Shown one piece after another: positions 35,225-48,109 of a stretch of DNA of 64,000 nucleotides (position 1 is its first letter; every line of letters begins with the position of its first letter). Where the stretch lies: assembly GCA_907163375.1 (NCBI GenBank), contig CAJQUW010007950.1:1-64000 (forward strand), given 5' to 3'. A program made the translations under genes and the position numbers. The notes below the pieces were generated by a model. It searched no databases, was not told the origin of the DNA, and worked only from the letters and a program-made list of their open reading frames with translations. The stretch is from Prostheceraeus crozeri (taxonomy: Eukaryota; Platyhelminthes; Polycladida; Euryleptidae).

Positions 35225-35470
35225 AATTAGGTTCATCTGCACGCACTTTGGTTTCCTAGAAAGGAAGGGTTATAACCTTGATATCGAAATGGCACATCAC
35301 AGAATTAGACGACTTGCTCCTTCTCGAATGGATAATTCGTGTATCGCTTGCTATTGGAAATGGCAAACAATAAACTGTCAGCAGAGGACACCAGAGCCAG
35401 TGAGAGATGCGTGCGTGCTGTGATATCACATCGCACACCTAAACACACACCGATGTCTGACTTCGATTCA
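35225..35470 (-). repeat. Dispersed repeat, inverted partner of 5,850-6,115
   Basis: Reverse complement of the 5.85-kb repeat, with TGGTTTCCTAGAAAGGAAG, CTTGCTCCTTCTCGAATGGA and TTGCTATTGGAAATGGCAAA. The flanking pieces at 34,420-34,700 and 35,548-35,835 may be parts of the same larger unit. Confidence 0.7.
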
Positions 35471-35547
35471 GTGTATGTACTATACAGTGAGAAATGCCGA
35501 GGAGAGGCATTTGTCTGGCTGTGAAAAAATCAAGTGAACTAATTTTC

Positions 35548-35835
35548 GTACGTCTGCTACTTTTTTTAATAATGATCGGAAGGGCCAACATTATGGAGAA
35601 AACCTGTGCGCAATGATATGAATTCTTCGAATCTGAAGGAATTTTGGCAATCGAAGCACTTTGCTGAAACTCACAGTAATCCGCAAACGACGCACGACTT
35701 TTTTCCTATCTCTGTAAGGTATTAGGAATTCCTTTTTGCCCACTTACTAAGTTCCTCGATGTGCCTTCGATTTCGAATTAATCACACTTCTAGCAAACCG
35801 AAGCAGACAAACAAAATATTTGATTCTGTGACTGT
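35548..35835 (+). repeat. Dispersed repeat A, second copy
   Basis: Direct copy of 34,420-34,700, about 1.1 kb away and well diverged. It includes AATAATGATCGGAAGGGCCA and CGCAAACGACGCACGACTT. Confidence 0.75.
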
Positions 35836-35982
35836 CATAGACACTCTTATCCATTTCCACAAGGGCCCACGGGCCTTAGAATCTACAATGTACAGGGTGG
35901 GCGGAAAGTTAATACCTATTTTGAATTGTCTCTAATTCGCTAAGTGCCGCTCAGGTTCGCATTATATTCAAGCATGATGTGT

Positions 35983-36781
35983 GATATGGCCCTGAGGCCG
36001 AGTCCTCCACGTACCCGGTTCCATAATACAAAGGGTTCAAAAGAAAAGATTCTTCGGGTACTTCCAAGCGATTATTATTGCGTGTGCGACGTTTCGCCCC
36101 AAAGGCTTAATCATGCACGAATGAAGATGTACAGCGCAACATTCACATCATACGACCGAAGAAAATCGATAAAGAAAATTATCACGTGAGCACATGTTAA
36201 GGTTAAAAATTCTACTGATAACAAAGATTAAAAGTACCATGAAAATTAAGAAAATCTTGAGGCGGATGTGCAAAAGTTTATCTGGTTGAAAGATTCTTGT
36301 TTCTTGTCTGTTCATAGCTTGGTTACCAGCATCCTTGATGTATCTGCTTTCCAAGCTCCTTCTCTTCACATAACCTTTCAGATTTCGGTGCACGATCTCC
36401 CATTCAATATTCATTGAATGTCCTTTATGGTCAGAAACAAAGTGTTCCTTCACTGCAGAGGGATTACTCGACATTACGTGTTCCTTTATGCGCGTCCCTA
36501 CCAATCTTGATGTCTCACCGATATAGTATTTCGAGCACAATCCGCCTCAAGATTTTCTTAATTTTCATGGTACTTTTAATCTTTGTTATCAGTAGAATTT
36601 TTAACCTTAGCATGTGCTCACGTGATAATTTTCTTTATCGACTTTCTTCGGTCGTATGATGTGAATGTTGCGCTGTACATCTTCATTCGTGCATGATTAA
36701 GCCTTTGGGGCGAAACGTCGCACACGCAATAATAATCGCTTGGAAGTACCTGACTGGAATCTTTTCTTTTGAACCCATTAA
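35983..36781 (-). mobile_element. Penelope-like element fragment with inverted arms
   Basis: An 800-bp insertion inside the left inverted repeat of the mariner-like element, flanked by AAGCATGATGTGT (35,970-35,982) and AAGCATAATGTGT (36,782-36,794), a 13-bp target duplication. The other mariner arm carries the unoccupied site (AAGCATGATTTGT). A GIY-YIG domain lies in the centre. Two arms of about 230 bp (36,033-36,263 and 36,542-36,776) are inverted to each other, as seen in Penelope copies whose terminal repeats are joined head to head. The RT is missing. Confidence 0.8.
36270..36540 (-). pseudogene. GIY-YIG endonuclease domain of a Penelope-like element
   Basis: About 88 residues: CSKYYIGETSRLVGTRIKEH carries the GIY-YIG core (YYIGET) and the catalytic arginine of R(L)..R. 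SAVKEHFVSDHKGHSMN gives the conserved histidine and the region after it. RRSLESRYIKDAGNQAMNRQ gives the catalytic glutamate (LES) and the final MNR(Q/D) motif that marks Penelope endonucleases. The domain nicks DNA for target-primed reverse transcription. It appears complete as a domain, but no RT is joined to it, so this is a 3' fragment. Confidence 0.85.
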
Positions 36782-37139
36782 AAGCATAATGTGTATCAAG
36801 CCTTGCCATTTTTCTCTTCAAAGTCTTACAGTTAGATTATTGGTACTTTTGGATTTCTATGATTGAAAAGTTAGCAGTTTTATCAGATTTTGAAAAACTC
36901 AATTGATATAGTAGCACAGATTTTTAAAGATAAAGCTTCAAATTTGTCTTTACTTGAACCTTACTAGAAACCTAATTTGAAAATTCTTTAAGATGCAAGA
37001 ATTTTGTTACATGAAAATGCACAAATCTAATTTTTTATGCGTTCCAATAAACTGAAAAAAAAGTCAATTTCCTAATTAAAACATTTAATGCGAAAAATGG
37101 TAAGAAACTAAAACTCAATATGAACACCCAATCGCTCTA

Positions 37140-37770
37140 CTATTAGGTTGCGAAGTCGATCAGGCATGATGTTCCCTGACTGCCTGAGGAACTCCAGAGG
37201 CACAAAAGATGAAACAATCTGAATTTTGTTCTCATGCTCAGGTAGTGTCCCTGGCTTTGAACGATAAACTTCATCCCTTGCCCATCCCCCATCCCCAACA
37301 TAAGAAAGCGCATGGAGTCACATATGGACTTGTGATCGGCCATTAATGAGGGAGGGCCTCGACGACCTAACGAGCGCCCTGAGAACTGCCCATCAAGCCA
37401 CTCCCTTACCAGGTGGGCGAGGACCGTCTTGAATAAAAATCAGGTCGTTGATATTTTCAATGTGCTAATGATCGGCCACACTTTCTCCTGTAGCCTCTGT
37501 GAATTCATCGCTTCACATTGGAGGAAAGGACCCACGATGGTATCTGTCATCATGCCACACCAGACAGTCAGTCACACTCGGTTATGATTGATATTTCTCT
37601 GCACGAATCGTAGGGTCGTTTTCTGCCCAGTATTGTCAGTTGTGACGAATTACGAAGCCACCAACATGAAACACTGATTCGTCGCTCCACAAAATGTTGT
37701 GAAAAAAATTTGATTTCTTTCATGCCAATTGACCATTCGTGCTCCATAATCAATAGGAGTGTCATGGTAC
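37140..37770 (-). pseudogene. Mariner-like transposase remnant
   Basis: Decayed minus-strand frames. One piece reads HFVERRISVSCWWLRNSS and GRKRPYDSCREIS; further along, text of the type IQDGPRPP, VREWLDGQFSGRSLG-like residues and PPSLMADHKSICDSMRFLML occurs. The latter matches the family's QQDGAPPH...VREWLDE.FP.RWIGRRGP segment, which contains the second catalytic aspartate. Several frame changes break it. It lies between the inverted repeats, as expected. Confidence 0.6.
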
Positions 37771-38064
37771 GCCCATACGATTATGACTGACGATAATGGA
37801 TCAAAATTTACGCCTCTCAAGTAAAGAGAAATTTAAAGCTCTATCTTTAGAAATCTGTGCTACTATATCAATTGAGTTTTTAAAATCTGATAAAAACTTT
37901 TTAATCATAGAAATCTGAAAGTATTAAGAATCTAACTATAAAATTTTGAAGAGAAAAATGGTAAGGCTTGATACAAATCATGCTTGAATATAATGCGAAC
38001 CTGAAATGTACTTAACGTATTAGAGACAATTTAAAATAGGTATTAACTTTCCGCCCACCCTGTA

Positions 38065-40245
38065 TATCCGGGTCGGGCCAGTTCCATCTGTTAGACAGTT
38101 TATCTCAGTATTTTGACAGATTGAAAATCCAAAAAAGTAAGTGTATTCTATTTAAGTCAAGAATCCTGACCTCTTTGCGGTTAAAAAGTTAATTGCCAGC
38201 TTTATTTTGATACATAGAGTATCTACAAGAAGATTTAGATCATCAGTTGTTGCTTGAAATCGTTAGCTGCCAGAAATGTCTCAACTGCAAACTGAAAGGT
38301 TGAATAAGCAGGAAGTTTTTAATTCAGACAGATCTTTATCATAACAAGAGCAAAGAGGAAATAAAAAAGTCAAAGTTGATTGACAGTGTTACAAAGGAAA
38401 ACCTCGTCAATTACGAGAGGAAGTGAATTCACTTTCAACAGCTTTTTGCAAGAACAATGAAAATGGCATGAACTTTTGATTTCACAGCAAAGATACGGAT
38501 CAACACAATCAATAGTTTCCTTGTAACAATTTGTGCATTAATTATCTAATTCTGCTTCGACAGAATTTTTATAAAGGTAATGTTCCTATGAATCTAATGA
38601 CAAGACTTTTTTTAGATGATAAGATGAACTTTGTTCAACAAGTTTTTAATTTTCACCTTGCAATTTAGAACACAAAGTTCGTGAAATCAATAAAAAATTG
38701 TTGCATTAGACCGCTCTAATGTTGAATTTGAAAATAAAAAGGTTCTTATGTCTCCACAGATTCTGCATTCAATGTCGCCTTGAAATTGCTTCATTTTAGA
38801 ATCGTTTTTGAATCAGTTTGCACTTCTATCAAAATGTTGCGGTTAAACAATCTAATTCTATGTTTACACTAATATATTTATGAGTACTTTATGATTTGTG
38901 GTGCTGTAGTCTCCCTTACACATTTATTAATATTGCTTTATAATGTTAACTGCTTTTGACTGGAAGGCTTCATGCTGATTGTAAAAAAAGTTTGCTCAGA
39001 TCCCTGGACTTTATTGCAGGAAAAAAACAAAATATACTCATATAAGTAAGACCCGGAGTTTCTTCTCACAGAAACGTAATCTTGAGCAATGGAAGTGGTG
39101 ACACCAGAATGACAACCTGTACATATCCAATGATCACAATTGATTAGGACAGCCTAGGTGTGCCATAGGCTGTAGATACATAACATGTGAATTTCCACCA
39201 ATGTTCTGTGTCTGTGGTGTAATGGATGATCATGACACGATTGAGACATGTATTTTAGAATGTCATGTATTCATATTGAAAATCGATGTTTGCAAAAGTG
39301 AAGGAAAGTGCTAAGTAGCGAAGTTTCGAAGAGAAGTACATTTCAAAATACGAGTAGGTCATGTATTTTACCAATCAGGTGGTGTTTATTTTCAATGGCC
39401 TGCGTTTAGGTGAGGCCTTTATTAAAATGTACGATTTTCCACTTGAGATTATTCCAAATAAAAAGTAAAATTGCATTCATGTTGGTGTTCAATTTGCATT
39501 CGTGTTCTGGAGAACATTTCTAACGACATGTTTCTCCCATTCTCAGTCAGGTTAGATTACGGCACTGATAAGTTATGTGTGCAATAAAGAAAATGGCAGT
39601 TCACATGGATATCGATGACGGAACATTCAAGCTAAATTATATAAAAACGAGTGAAAGATACTATTTACATGTACAAAGGAAAGTTACTAGATGTGTTTCA
39701 TTAGTTACACTACGAAGAAAAGAAATTTCACCACGGGATAGGTAAACACAACATTTTCTTTTTGTACACAGAGATCTGGGGATCTGAGAACGGGGGAATA
39801 CAAATTGAACACCAACATGAATGTGGCTTTACTTTCCATTTGAGAATCTCAAAGCGCTTTTTTCAACGACAAAACTCCAATTCAACCTCTTCTTCAATGG
39901 TCTGCATTTCAAGGTATCTGTCTGATACGCAACTTACATATCAGTAGGAGAATCCTTCCGGATATCATTAAAACGGCACACTTGCTGTCATTATTGCAGC
40001 ATGACGGAATAATGCATACAGACTGCGTGCAATTGTGCTATACATGGTAAAAAGTGTGTCGGTTTGAAATCCGTGGTACAGCGTCGATGGCCATGCCGTA
40101 TAGAAAAACCGGAATGCAACACTTGGTCGCTTTCTTGGGTTCATTCTTTTGGTGTACCCTGGAGTTGTCCCAATATTACTCTTGGACATGGACCTTGGAG
40201 TTGCAGTTGCACCCCAAGATTAATTCCAATATTGTATATTTCCTA
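38065..40245. other. No gene seen
   Basis: AT-rich DNA. Near 38,860 the tail word CAATCTAATTCTATG suggests another decayed copy of repeat A (compare GAATCAGTTTGCACTTCTA at 38,811 with GAATCAGTTTACACTTCTA at 34,637). Nothing else is supported. Confidence 0.35.
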
Positions 40246-40990
40246 TGTCAACCTGTTATTATACGTTTTTAGGATGCTTTGCAACTTCTAGAGTATTTTT
40301 ACTATTCATGAATGATCTACCTAACGTTGTGTCTGATTGCAATTTACTACTCTTGGCTGTATATTCTACAAATGCTTGCAATGCTCGTAATAGTCATGTG
40401 AGAGTTTCGGAATGGACTTCATTTTGGCAGATGGAATTTTCCTCATCTAAATCTCAGTATTTGGTCACTCGACGCCCAAACAAACGCTTTACTGAGAATT
40501 CTATGGAATTTCAAACAGTACACTTGCTTCCAAATATGATTTTAGGACTCTCGGCCTTTGTATTTCCTCTGATCTTTTATGGTCAAACTGAACCAGGCTT
40601 ATATGAAGAAGTGGATGCATGCTTTCAATACGTGCTAAAATCCACATTTCTTGTACAGTCATCCGATCAGATTTGGAGAATGGTTCTCCAATTATTACTC
40701 CAATTAATCAGATGTTTACTAAGAAGATCGATCGCCTTCGACTCTGATTCGCTGTCTCTATCGGAGCTTGCTTCATTACATCACCTAATGTTTGTTGCTC
40801 CTGCTACTCCTCGATTATCTCATAAATATGAAAGATCATTCTTACCATCTGCCATCTCTCTTTGATAACATTTTCCTCTCTCATTGTGTGACATATCTGA
40901 TCCCCATGTTTTCAATCGCACTAATATTATGCTTTTGACTTTATTTGCTTCTTTTTGTCTTGTATATTAGCATTTCTGTTACTTTACCTC
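40246..40990 (+). pseudogene. Decayed LINE RT fragment with deletion
   Basis: LFLLFMNDLPNVVSDCNLLL matches the RT strand before the YADD box (LFLLYINDLP...), but YADD itself is degraded (LAVYST). The frame then jumps to late tail text, with LIRCLLRRSIAFDSDSLSLS and YERSFLPSAISL, where the family ends R...FLPAAIR.WN. An internal deletion removed the middle. A polyadenylation-type AATAAA follows near 40,992. Confidence 0.5.
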
Positions 40991-43900
40991 AATAAATAGA
41001 CAAAAATAGAACTCTGTGGCATTCACAACAAGGAATAAAGAGGAAAACAATTCATCTATGAACTTCTTGCAAACCGGAAACAAATGAATCTTTTGTAATA
41101 ATCGTTATAGTAAAATGGAAAGTAAATTAAGCTGGTTTGCACAGACTTGTGACAGGGGGTTATTTTCTGCGGACTGTTGTTAGTTTATGGTAAAATCAAG
41201 TAAATTTTATCAAGTACATAACAGGCCTGTTCAGAGCAGAGATGACATGAAACGCATAATTTTTTATGTCCTCTTTCGCACAGCATTCATGATGGGCCCA
41301 GTTCGGGCCTGGTCCCGGGCGGGACAGAATGCTTAGCCAACCAGTAAATCTATTTGTCTCCGATTTAGGTGAGATGTAGGGATTTTGCCCTCAGCCAGCG
41401 TATCTGTCTGAAATGTAGAAAATACTTTTCGCGGATATTAAAGTACTATCCTAGTTTCCAGGAAATTCATCCCTGATAAAAGCCACAAGACACAGAAAAA
41501 GTTCTCTCTGCAATTTTAGAATTCTCCTAATTTTATCAGAAAGTCATCTGTAAACTTTCAAATTGATACGCGATGAGGAAGAGCCGGTTTTGTTCTGAAT
41601 TACGTCGAAATTCTCTTCTCATGGATCTGAGCGTTGACAGATGAATCTGGGTTCCGCTGACATGATTAATTGATACCTCTCAGCGAAAATTAAAGGTGCG
41701 TGCTTATTCTAATATTCATTTCATCGTGATTGTTAACAAGATAAGACTCAGGAAATAGAGAATCAAATACTTCGTGATCTCAATCATGATAAGCATTTAC
41801 AGGTATTCAACTGTTATGACATCCCATCGCTACCGAACATTCCTCAAAATGGTTGTATTATAGAAATAACGCTCCGGATAGCTCTCAATTACTTGCTACG
41901 ATCACTGAAACCAGCGTTGATCCAACTCAACACGCAGTTTGCTTTTATGAGTCTTAGAATCGTCAACTTTATCATTCCATGGGACGGCGGCTACAACAGC
42001 TGCTTCGGATTGTAACCAATGAATCTTGGGATATCGTCTTAGGTGATCTCTATTGCATGCCTTGGCAAAGCGGCGTTCTCAAGAATGAAATGAGAAACAG
42101 ATTTGCCTAAGTTTCGTAGTTTTGAAAGAGAGATGATAAATAGTGTGTTATCTTCATATTTTGGTTGACTTGCACGCGGAGATTGCTCGGATTACTTTGA
42201 TAGTTGTGTTCATCGTTGGAACATAAAATAGAAGAATATAAAAAAGTAATCTCAAGTCTAATGCCTTCATAAAAGTTTATTTCCACTTCTTTTTTACATT
42301 GAAATGATGAATATGAAGCTGCGTCATTTATTCAACTCAGTTGTCTCAAATATTCACGACAACTACGTTCGTCGGTATTGTGAAATCATTTTGAGACCAT
42401 AGAAGACGAATGTTCAGTCATTGTTATATTGTTACCGAATAAGTCTTTGTGGTCAATTCCCATGTGAGTTTGATGATCCCCTGGCATGAATAATGTAGAG
42501 AATCGTACAGCCTCCACAGGTATTTCGACTGATGTAGGAGAATACAAAAGACAGAGACGAAATTTATCCAACAACGCAATGCAATTTTACGATAATCGAT
42601 GAAATTCTACCGAGAGATTGTCTTATCAAATGTTACACAAGAAGTCATATATGAAAAGAGGTCAACATAAGTTCGTTTTTTCCTCCTACAACGAGTGTCT
42701 ATAGAAGTAGACAATTTCAAGTCTATAGAAATGAATATTATAATTTCCCATTCATAAAATTCATCGAAATTACGCAAATTAGGGTTTTCACTGAATCGAA
42801 TTCACAATCTTGTGAATCTGATGAATACTATAACGATGGAACATAATATGATGTCAAAACATTCATTTCAGCAATTGCTTGCAGGGTTGGACCCGGGAGA
42901 GCTTCTGTCGGCCTGGGTCCGAGTCAGTGTTCGGCGTATTCAAACCCGGTCGGTCGGGTTTGGTTGTAGATTGTCAGACATCATTTGGTCAACTTAGACC
43001 GCTAGACATCATTCTATCTCCCTATAGCTCATCGTTTAATCTGTGGTAGTAAGTGCAATTGTAAAGATTTCACTAGCATCGAATCGCGTTTTAAAAAAGC
43101 ATCTTTGGAGTATTAATTGTAATGTGAGACAAATCAAGAGCACCCTTTGAACTATTCTATCCCTGTTTGGTCAAGGATTGAACCTCTCGTCATTATCCCA
43201 TATTGTAATACTGAGAAGAGACTGTGAACTTTCCTTCTGTATTCATGTATATATTGTTCAACAACCTGCTTTGACTCAAAGAGGATTGACTTTACGCGAT
43301 GTAGCGAAATACATGTACATGTATGTAAACGTTTCTCTTGACTATTTATTTATTTATTTTGAACAACTTCAGCATGCTGCGACATAATGTATCCAATAAT
43401 TTTTATTTCAAAATATATACGCATCGTATTTTATTATATTCTACTATGTAAAATGCGTGAATGGTTGGCCTACCAATCCTCCGAACAACCAAAAGTTTTC
43501 AACTAAAATATAATTATTCGTATTTTGATAGCATGCTTTGTACGATGGAAAAGACTGAGCACTAATTCGTGTTATGACTTATCTACTAATCTAATGAGTT
43601 ATAGACCAACGTCATAATTTGCAATTATAATGACAGTAATATCATTTTGAAGTTAATCATGTGCAAGCAAATTGATAACAGAGAATCAAAGTAATGAACC
43701 AAGCGGGCATAGCAACAATTATACAACAACCAAAGGTATATTATCAAACTTGATTTGAAATGATCCACCGAAATGAGATTTACGCCAATCGAGAAATTCT
43801 CTACAACAAAGTTTAATTTTAGCTTTGCGTATATAACCGCGAGATGACGGAGGCTGCTGCAGCAAAGAGCTCGACAAAGATGTCATTGATTTTTGATTTC

Positions 43901-44880
43901 TCAAGTATTCTAAAATGTTTTGCAGTAGGCCCTACCTGTACAATGTTAATCAAAATTGATCGAATGCGGATTAACAACTTATCAAGCAATGCTTCCTGAT
44001 CCACTGTCAAATATTTCGATAGTAGGGCACCTTGGTGCTACATGTGATTGCATTGAAATCCAATGATCTGTCACATCTCCCAATGCAAAAATGTAATATA
44101 GACCTTCAAATGTAATGACATTATTCAAGATAGTTATAATCTTGCGATTGCTGGGCTAAGGAATATACAATTCCTAAAACATTCATATGGGCTGGAATAA
44201 AAGATTCAGGAAACTTTATTAAAGATAGAGTGGGGTTTGAAAGTACATGTGTATGATGATAATTTTAACGTTTAAAAAAACTGCTCGCAACATTTATGTC
44301 ACAACACAAACTTGGTAGTCATAAATTATGCCACATTGACGTCCTTTTACAAGGTTGATTAATTATAAATGACATCACGTCGTTACGTATGGTTATAGTA
44401 GTTGTAGTAAATGACAGCAGCCGCATTTCGAAGCATGGTTCCATTCCAAACTTCACAATATAGTAGTTTATAGATAAGTTAGCGTCCAAATATTTACAAC
44501 CTGAATGTTCAGGTTGATTATGTATGTAAATTGTACACTATTCGTATGCAATCTGACTCCGCCAAAGAACACAACCTGTTTTCAATAATTACAAAAATAT
44601 TTCTTGAATTAAAACATGCATTAATCGCTTGTTATTTTAAATTGCTATTTAATAGATTTTACCAATAAAAACATGCGAAATGAGATATACTTACGCAAAC
44701 AAACAAATAAATATTGGTTTTGATAAAACCAGCTTTCAAAATTATCCATTATATGAAGCACACTAGGCTATGAGCGTTTCTCACATGTGCACAAGTTGTT
44801 ATTTATCCTGCTCTCATTCTTTTTGTGTGAGTGTCTAGCAAGAATGCAGAGTGTACCTATTTTAAAAGTCTTAGATTTGA
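40991..44880. other. Long stretch with no supported gene
   Basis: About 3.9 kb with only short frames. On the minus strand near 43,937-44,010 an open segment with QEALLDKLLIRIRSILINIV lies between a possible acceptor and GTAGGG donor, and could be a small host exon, but this is weak. The GC-rich patch at 42,890-42,960 is unexplained. The DNA may be host intron or intergenic sequence. Confidence 0.35.
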
Positions 44881-44882
44881 CA

Positions 44883-44949
44883 CGACCAAGGCTTGAACCA
44901 AAGTCTCCCGGACGCAGAGCAAACACTCTACCACAAGGCCACAGCGCCG
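44883..44949 (-). repeat. tRNA-derived SINE head
   Basis: The minus strand reads GGCGCTGTGGCCTTGTGGTA, then GAGTGTTTGCTCTGCGTCCG, then GGAGACTTTGGTTCAAGCC. It has an A-box-like TGGCCTTGTGG and a B-box GGTTCAAGCC at tRNA spacing. The 5' and 3' acceptor strands do not pair, so it is not a functional tRNA gene. It resembles tRNA-derived SINE heads common in marine invertebrates. The body and tail are not clear. Confidence 0.65.
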
Positions 44950-46735
44950 GTGTGGCAGTGTTTTTTTTATAAACAACTTCAACATTTCTCTCTGGGGCAT
45001 GGTTTTAGAGTTGTGCTTTTAGACATAATTTTGAAGTCTTGATTATTCTACGTTGATGTAAAACTACAGTTATAAGTTTAAATACGCCTTTTAATCAAGT
45101 CATGCTTTCTACTTTCCCCATTTGATATCCCAGTTATTGATAAGAATGATATCATACCAGATTTTGCAAAAGCTTCGTTCTGTGCGATGGCAAATTAAGA
45201 CAAGTAAATCAGTGCATCCTTGTTGAGATAAAAATCCATATCTTCTTAGAATGGTACCTACAAATTTTCAGACTACTTCTAAGAAACTAAGTTGTTGCTG
45301 GAAAAGGTCAGTAGAATGGTGTTAACATAAACGGTAGTAAACTTACAAATAACTATGATGTTATCGACGCTATATGTGCTTCTTTTCCATGTATCACAAA
45401 AACCCTTGAGGTTTTCAATTTCCCGTTATCGGCATAAATAATAACAGATCCATGTGAATGAACTTTTTTATACGGAATTGAACTTGTTGAAAGGTCTATT
45501 CATTTGTTGCATCATGCTGTCAAGTTTTCATTCAATAACAGATCGCTGAAATGGAATTTGTTCCTGTTTCCCTGTTTAGCAGCAAATCATACACTACTGA
45601 TAACTAAATTTGCGGTGTATAGTTAAGTGTGGAGACTAAAGGATAGCCATAAGACAATTTATGCAGATTACTTTTAATGCTTGTTTAACTTTGAACGAGG
45701 GAGATACTTTTAACGTAATGAGGGAGATGGAGTACTTGCATGCACGTGTTTTTTCAAATCTTGATATTAAACATTTCTTAACATTATTGGATTTCGCATC
45801 AGTTAATTTTTGATGTCAATTAAGACCAACATCAACAGCTGCACATGAACAGTTTAATATACTTTCATATATTTAAAGGAGACGTGCGGGAGATGAAAGT
45901 CCAGGGCATCGATATCATATCAAAGAATGCCGTCTTGTAAGACGAAGTCTAAGGCAACCATCAGTGCTATATGTATTTGAGTCCTTTATTGATTTATGTA
46001 ATTGAAGTACATTTGCATTTCAGATTAGGAGACAATCAATGTCAAGATATTAACACAAATCTGTGCTGCAAAACTAATTGAACTATAGTTTTATATGGGA
46101 AAGTTGATTTTTGTGCAAAACATTTGCATCGACAATAAAGTGAAAATCATTGTTTTAAAATCAAAGGCATGCGATGACTACAAAAAAAATCAGAAACATG
46201 TCAAGTCTGATAATGAATTATTTAGCATCATCAATTAGAGTGTCATTTTTTGAACTAGAGATTATTTGTAATCTTGCACAATTTATTTAATGACGTTGAC
46301 CCGGGGGTTGTAGGAAGCATATCTTGCATTAAGACATTTTACTGTTGTTAAGCGGCATCTTCTCTGTGCCAACATGAATAAGTTGATTTTGGAAGCAGGC
46401 TGTAGTTTTATTAGCAGCAGGCTACAACAATTATAGATAAAATTTTTCAACCAAGAAGGCGTACACTTAATTTTCAATACACTAGCATTCCACTATGACT
46501 ACATTAGTGTTAAATTATTCTAAATAGTAGGAAACCTGTTTTGAAACATCCTTTCTAAGTACTTTTATGCCGCGCCTTATGCTTATCTACGCATGTACTT
46601 ATGATTGTATTTGATGCTTTCGAACTGCGCAGAATTATTACTACAATACTTTATTCAGATTCAATGCTTGATTGAAATCTAATGTCCTTTCATGCGTAAA
46701 TCTGCAATCAGCTTTGTTTAAGAATGTATTGGGCA
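44950..46735. other. No gene seen
   Basis: AT-rich; only short chance frames. Nothing supportable. Confidence 0.35.
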
Positions 46736-46737
46736 CA

Positions 46738-46850
46738 TAGGCGTCGATCCCAGGGGGGCAGGAGGGGCGGTCGCCACCCCTGAAAAAATTGTCCGGGGCG
46801 AGACCATGTTTTTGCCCCCCCCCTCCCCTGGATTTTTTGTTTATCATGCA
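46738..46850. repeat. GC-rich DNA-element end with imperfect inverted repeat
   Basis: GGCGTCGATCCCAGGGGGGC is followed by a G/C-rich inverted structure, with GGGGCGAGACC and a C-rich run ending CCCCTGGATTTT. The start resembles ends of short non-autonomous DNA transposons in invertebrates. The family is not determined. Confidence 0.4.
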
Positions 46851-46869
46851 CAATTTTGCAGTCCCCACT

Positions 46870-47915
46870 TGCAGATCAACAATTTATCATATGAAATACC
46901 GTTCGGGTTAATTGATCATTTGCATTTTGGCGAATTTATCCATCCTATATGGTATTAATGTACATCGCGCGCCTCGAATTTCTCTTCCGATCGCGCATTG
47001 TAAAATGTAAACATTCACTAATAGATGGCAAATTTCTTAAGGCGATTATTAGCTGAAGATAATCGCTTGAAATATGATGAACACTTGTCAAGTGACGTCC
47101 ACATCTGTGCGCCAGCGGAATTTTGACCAAGAAATGCACAATGGAACAATGACTAAAACCCGAAATCCATTTGGTCATACTGCATGTTGAGATGATTAGC
47201 TTATATTTGATGAATCTCGCAGGTCTGCAAGGTTTCGATGAAATAATCCATTATGTAAACATGAGTTTCACTGTTCTCTTTCAAGACGATCGCTTGAGAA
47301 ACGAAATGTAGAAAGTTTGGCTAATTTCCATGGCTTTTGACTAAAAGAAGATCATAGTCATCGCATCACCTGCAAGTGCCTTAGTCATCGCTTGATTTAT
47401 AGCTTAACTACCGAATCAGCTCATTCACTTCCACATCTTCGATTCCGTTCCTTCGACCCTCTCATGTGAGTGATTTTATGCTATTTCGTCAAATCGATCA
47501 ATTTAATATTGGCAGGGGAATTAGGAAGGCATTGCTAATAAAGTAGACAATAATCTCGAATGCCTACGTACAATGATAAAATGCCCCAGTGGACAAATTT
47601 CATATTTAATCTTCTTTTGAAGGTAGCAATTTCTGTATGTGAGAGTATTTTTCTCTCCGTTATATGATCAATGACATTTAGCTTTATGGCCTCGTATTTC
47701 CATTTGCACGTCATTCATGCGTGTAATTGTGTAACCTTTGTAACACGGTTTGTCAATGAGATCTTTTATATCTTATTTCTAATTCCTTGAGTTACTTAAA
47801 TATGCAAGGGTTAAGGAAACCATGCAAAACAGTCCATAGCATTAGCAATAATTCGCAGGGAGTGCACATAACTTGGCATTAAATTCTCCACAATAATAAT
47901 AATGAAAGAATCATG
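46870..47915. other. No gene seen
   Basis: Minus-strand frame 46,945-47,178 shows no motif. No repeats are apparent. Confidence 0.35.
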
Positions 47916-47919
47916 AAGA

Positions 47920-48030
47920 TTGCAGAGTGCCAGCATAGAAAGATGTCCTTAGACATGAGTCATTTAAGCACAAAAATCCAACGACGCTGCGTTTCCCCCT
48001 ACAAGTGTTCAACTTGTTCAAAGTTTCAAA
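47920..48030. repeat. Arm fragment related to the 7.0-12.3-kb palindrome
   Basis: ATGAAGATTGCAGAGTGCCA followed by CACAAAAATCCAACGACGCTGCGTTTCCCCCTAC (two adjacent words) resembles 11,362-11,460 (ATGAAGATTGCTGAGTGCCA, CACAAAAATTCTTTGG). It ends shortly before the left edge of the Polinton. A short solo piece of that element family. Confidence 0.55.
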
Positions 48031-48109
48031 ACAACTTGTCAAACCCTTCAGTCCCACAGTAAATATATGATACATATTTTCAATGACCTAGTTTAAAGAA
48101 ATGAGTAGT

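Larger units (their letters stand above)
35893..38062. mobile_element. Mariner-like DNA transposon remnant with long inverted repeats
   Basis: The ends CAGGGTGGGCGGAAAGTTAA and TTAACTTTCCGCCCACCCTG are perfectly inverted with TA outside, the Tc1/mariner target. Matching continues inward for about 350 bp once the Penelope insertion (35,983-36,781) is set aside: TATTCAAGCATGAT, GCCATTTTTCTCTTCAAA and TCAATTGATATAGTAGCACA occur in both arms. The transposase remnant is on the minus strand at 37,140-37,770. The arms differ at roughly one base in ten by eye, so the element is old. Confidence 0.85.

Noticed and set aside
44883-44949. tRNA gene
   Set aside because: A and B boxes are present but the acceptor stem does not pair and the anticodon arm is poor. 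A tRNA-derived SINE head fits better.
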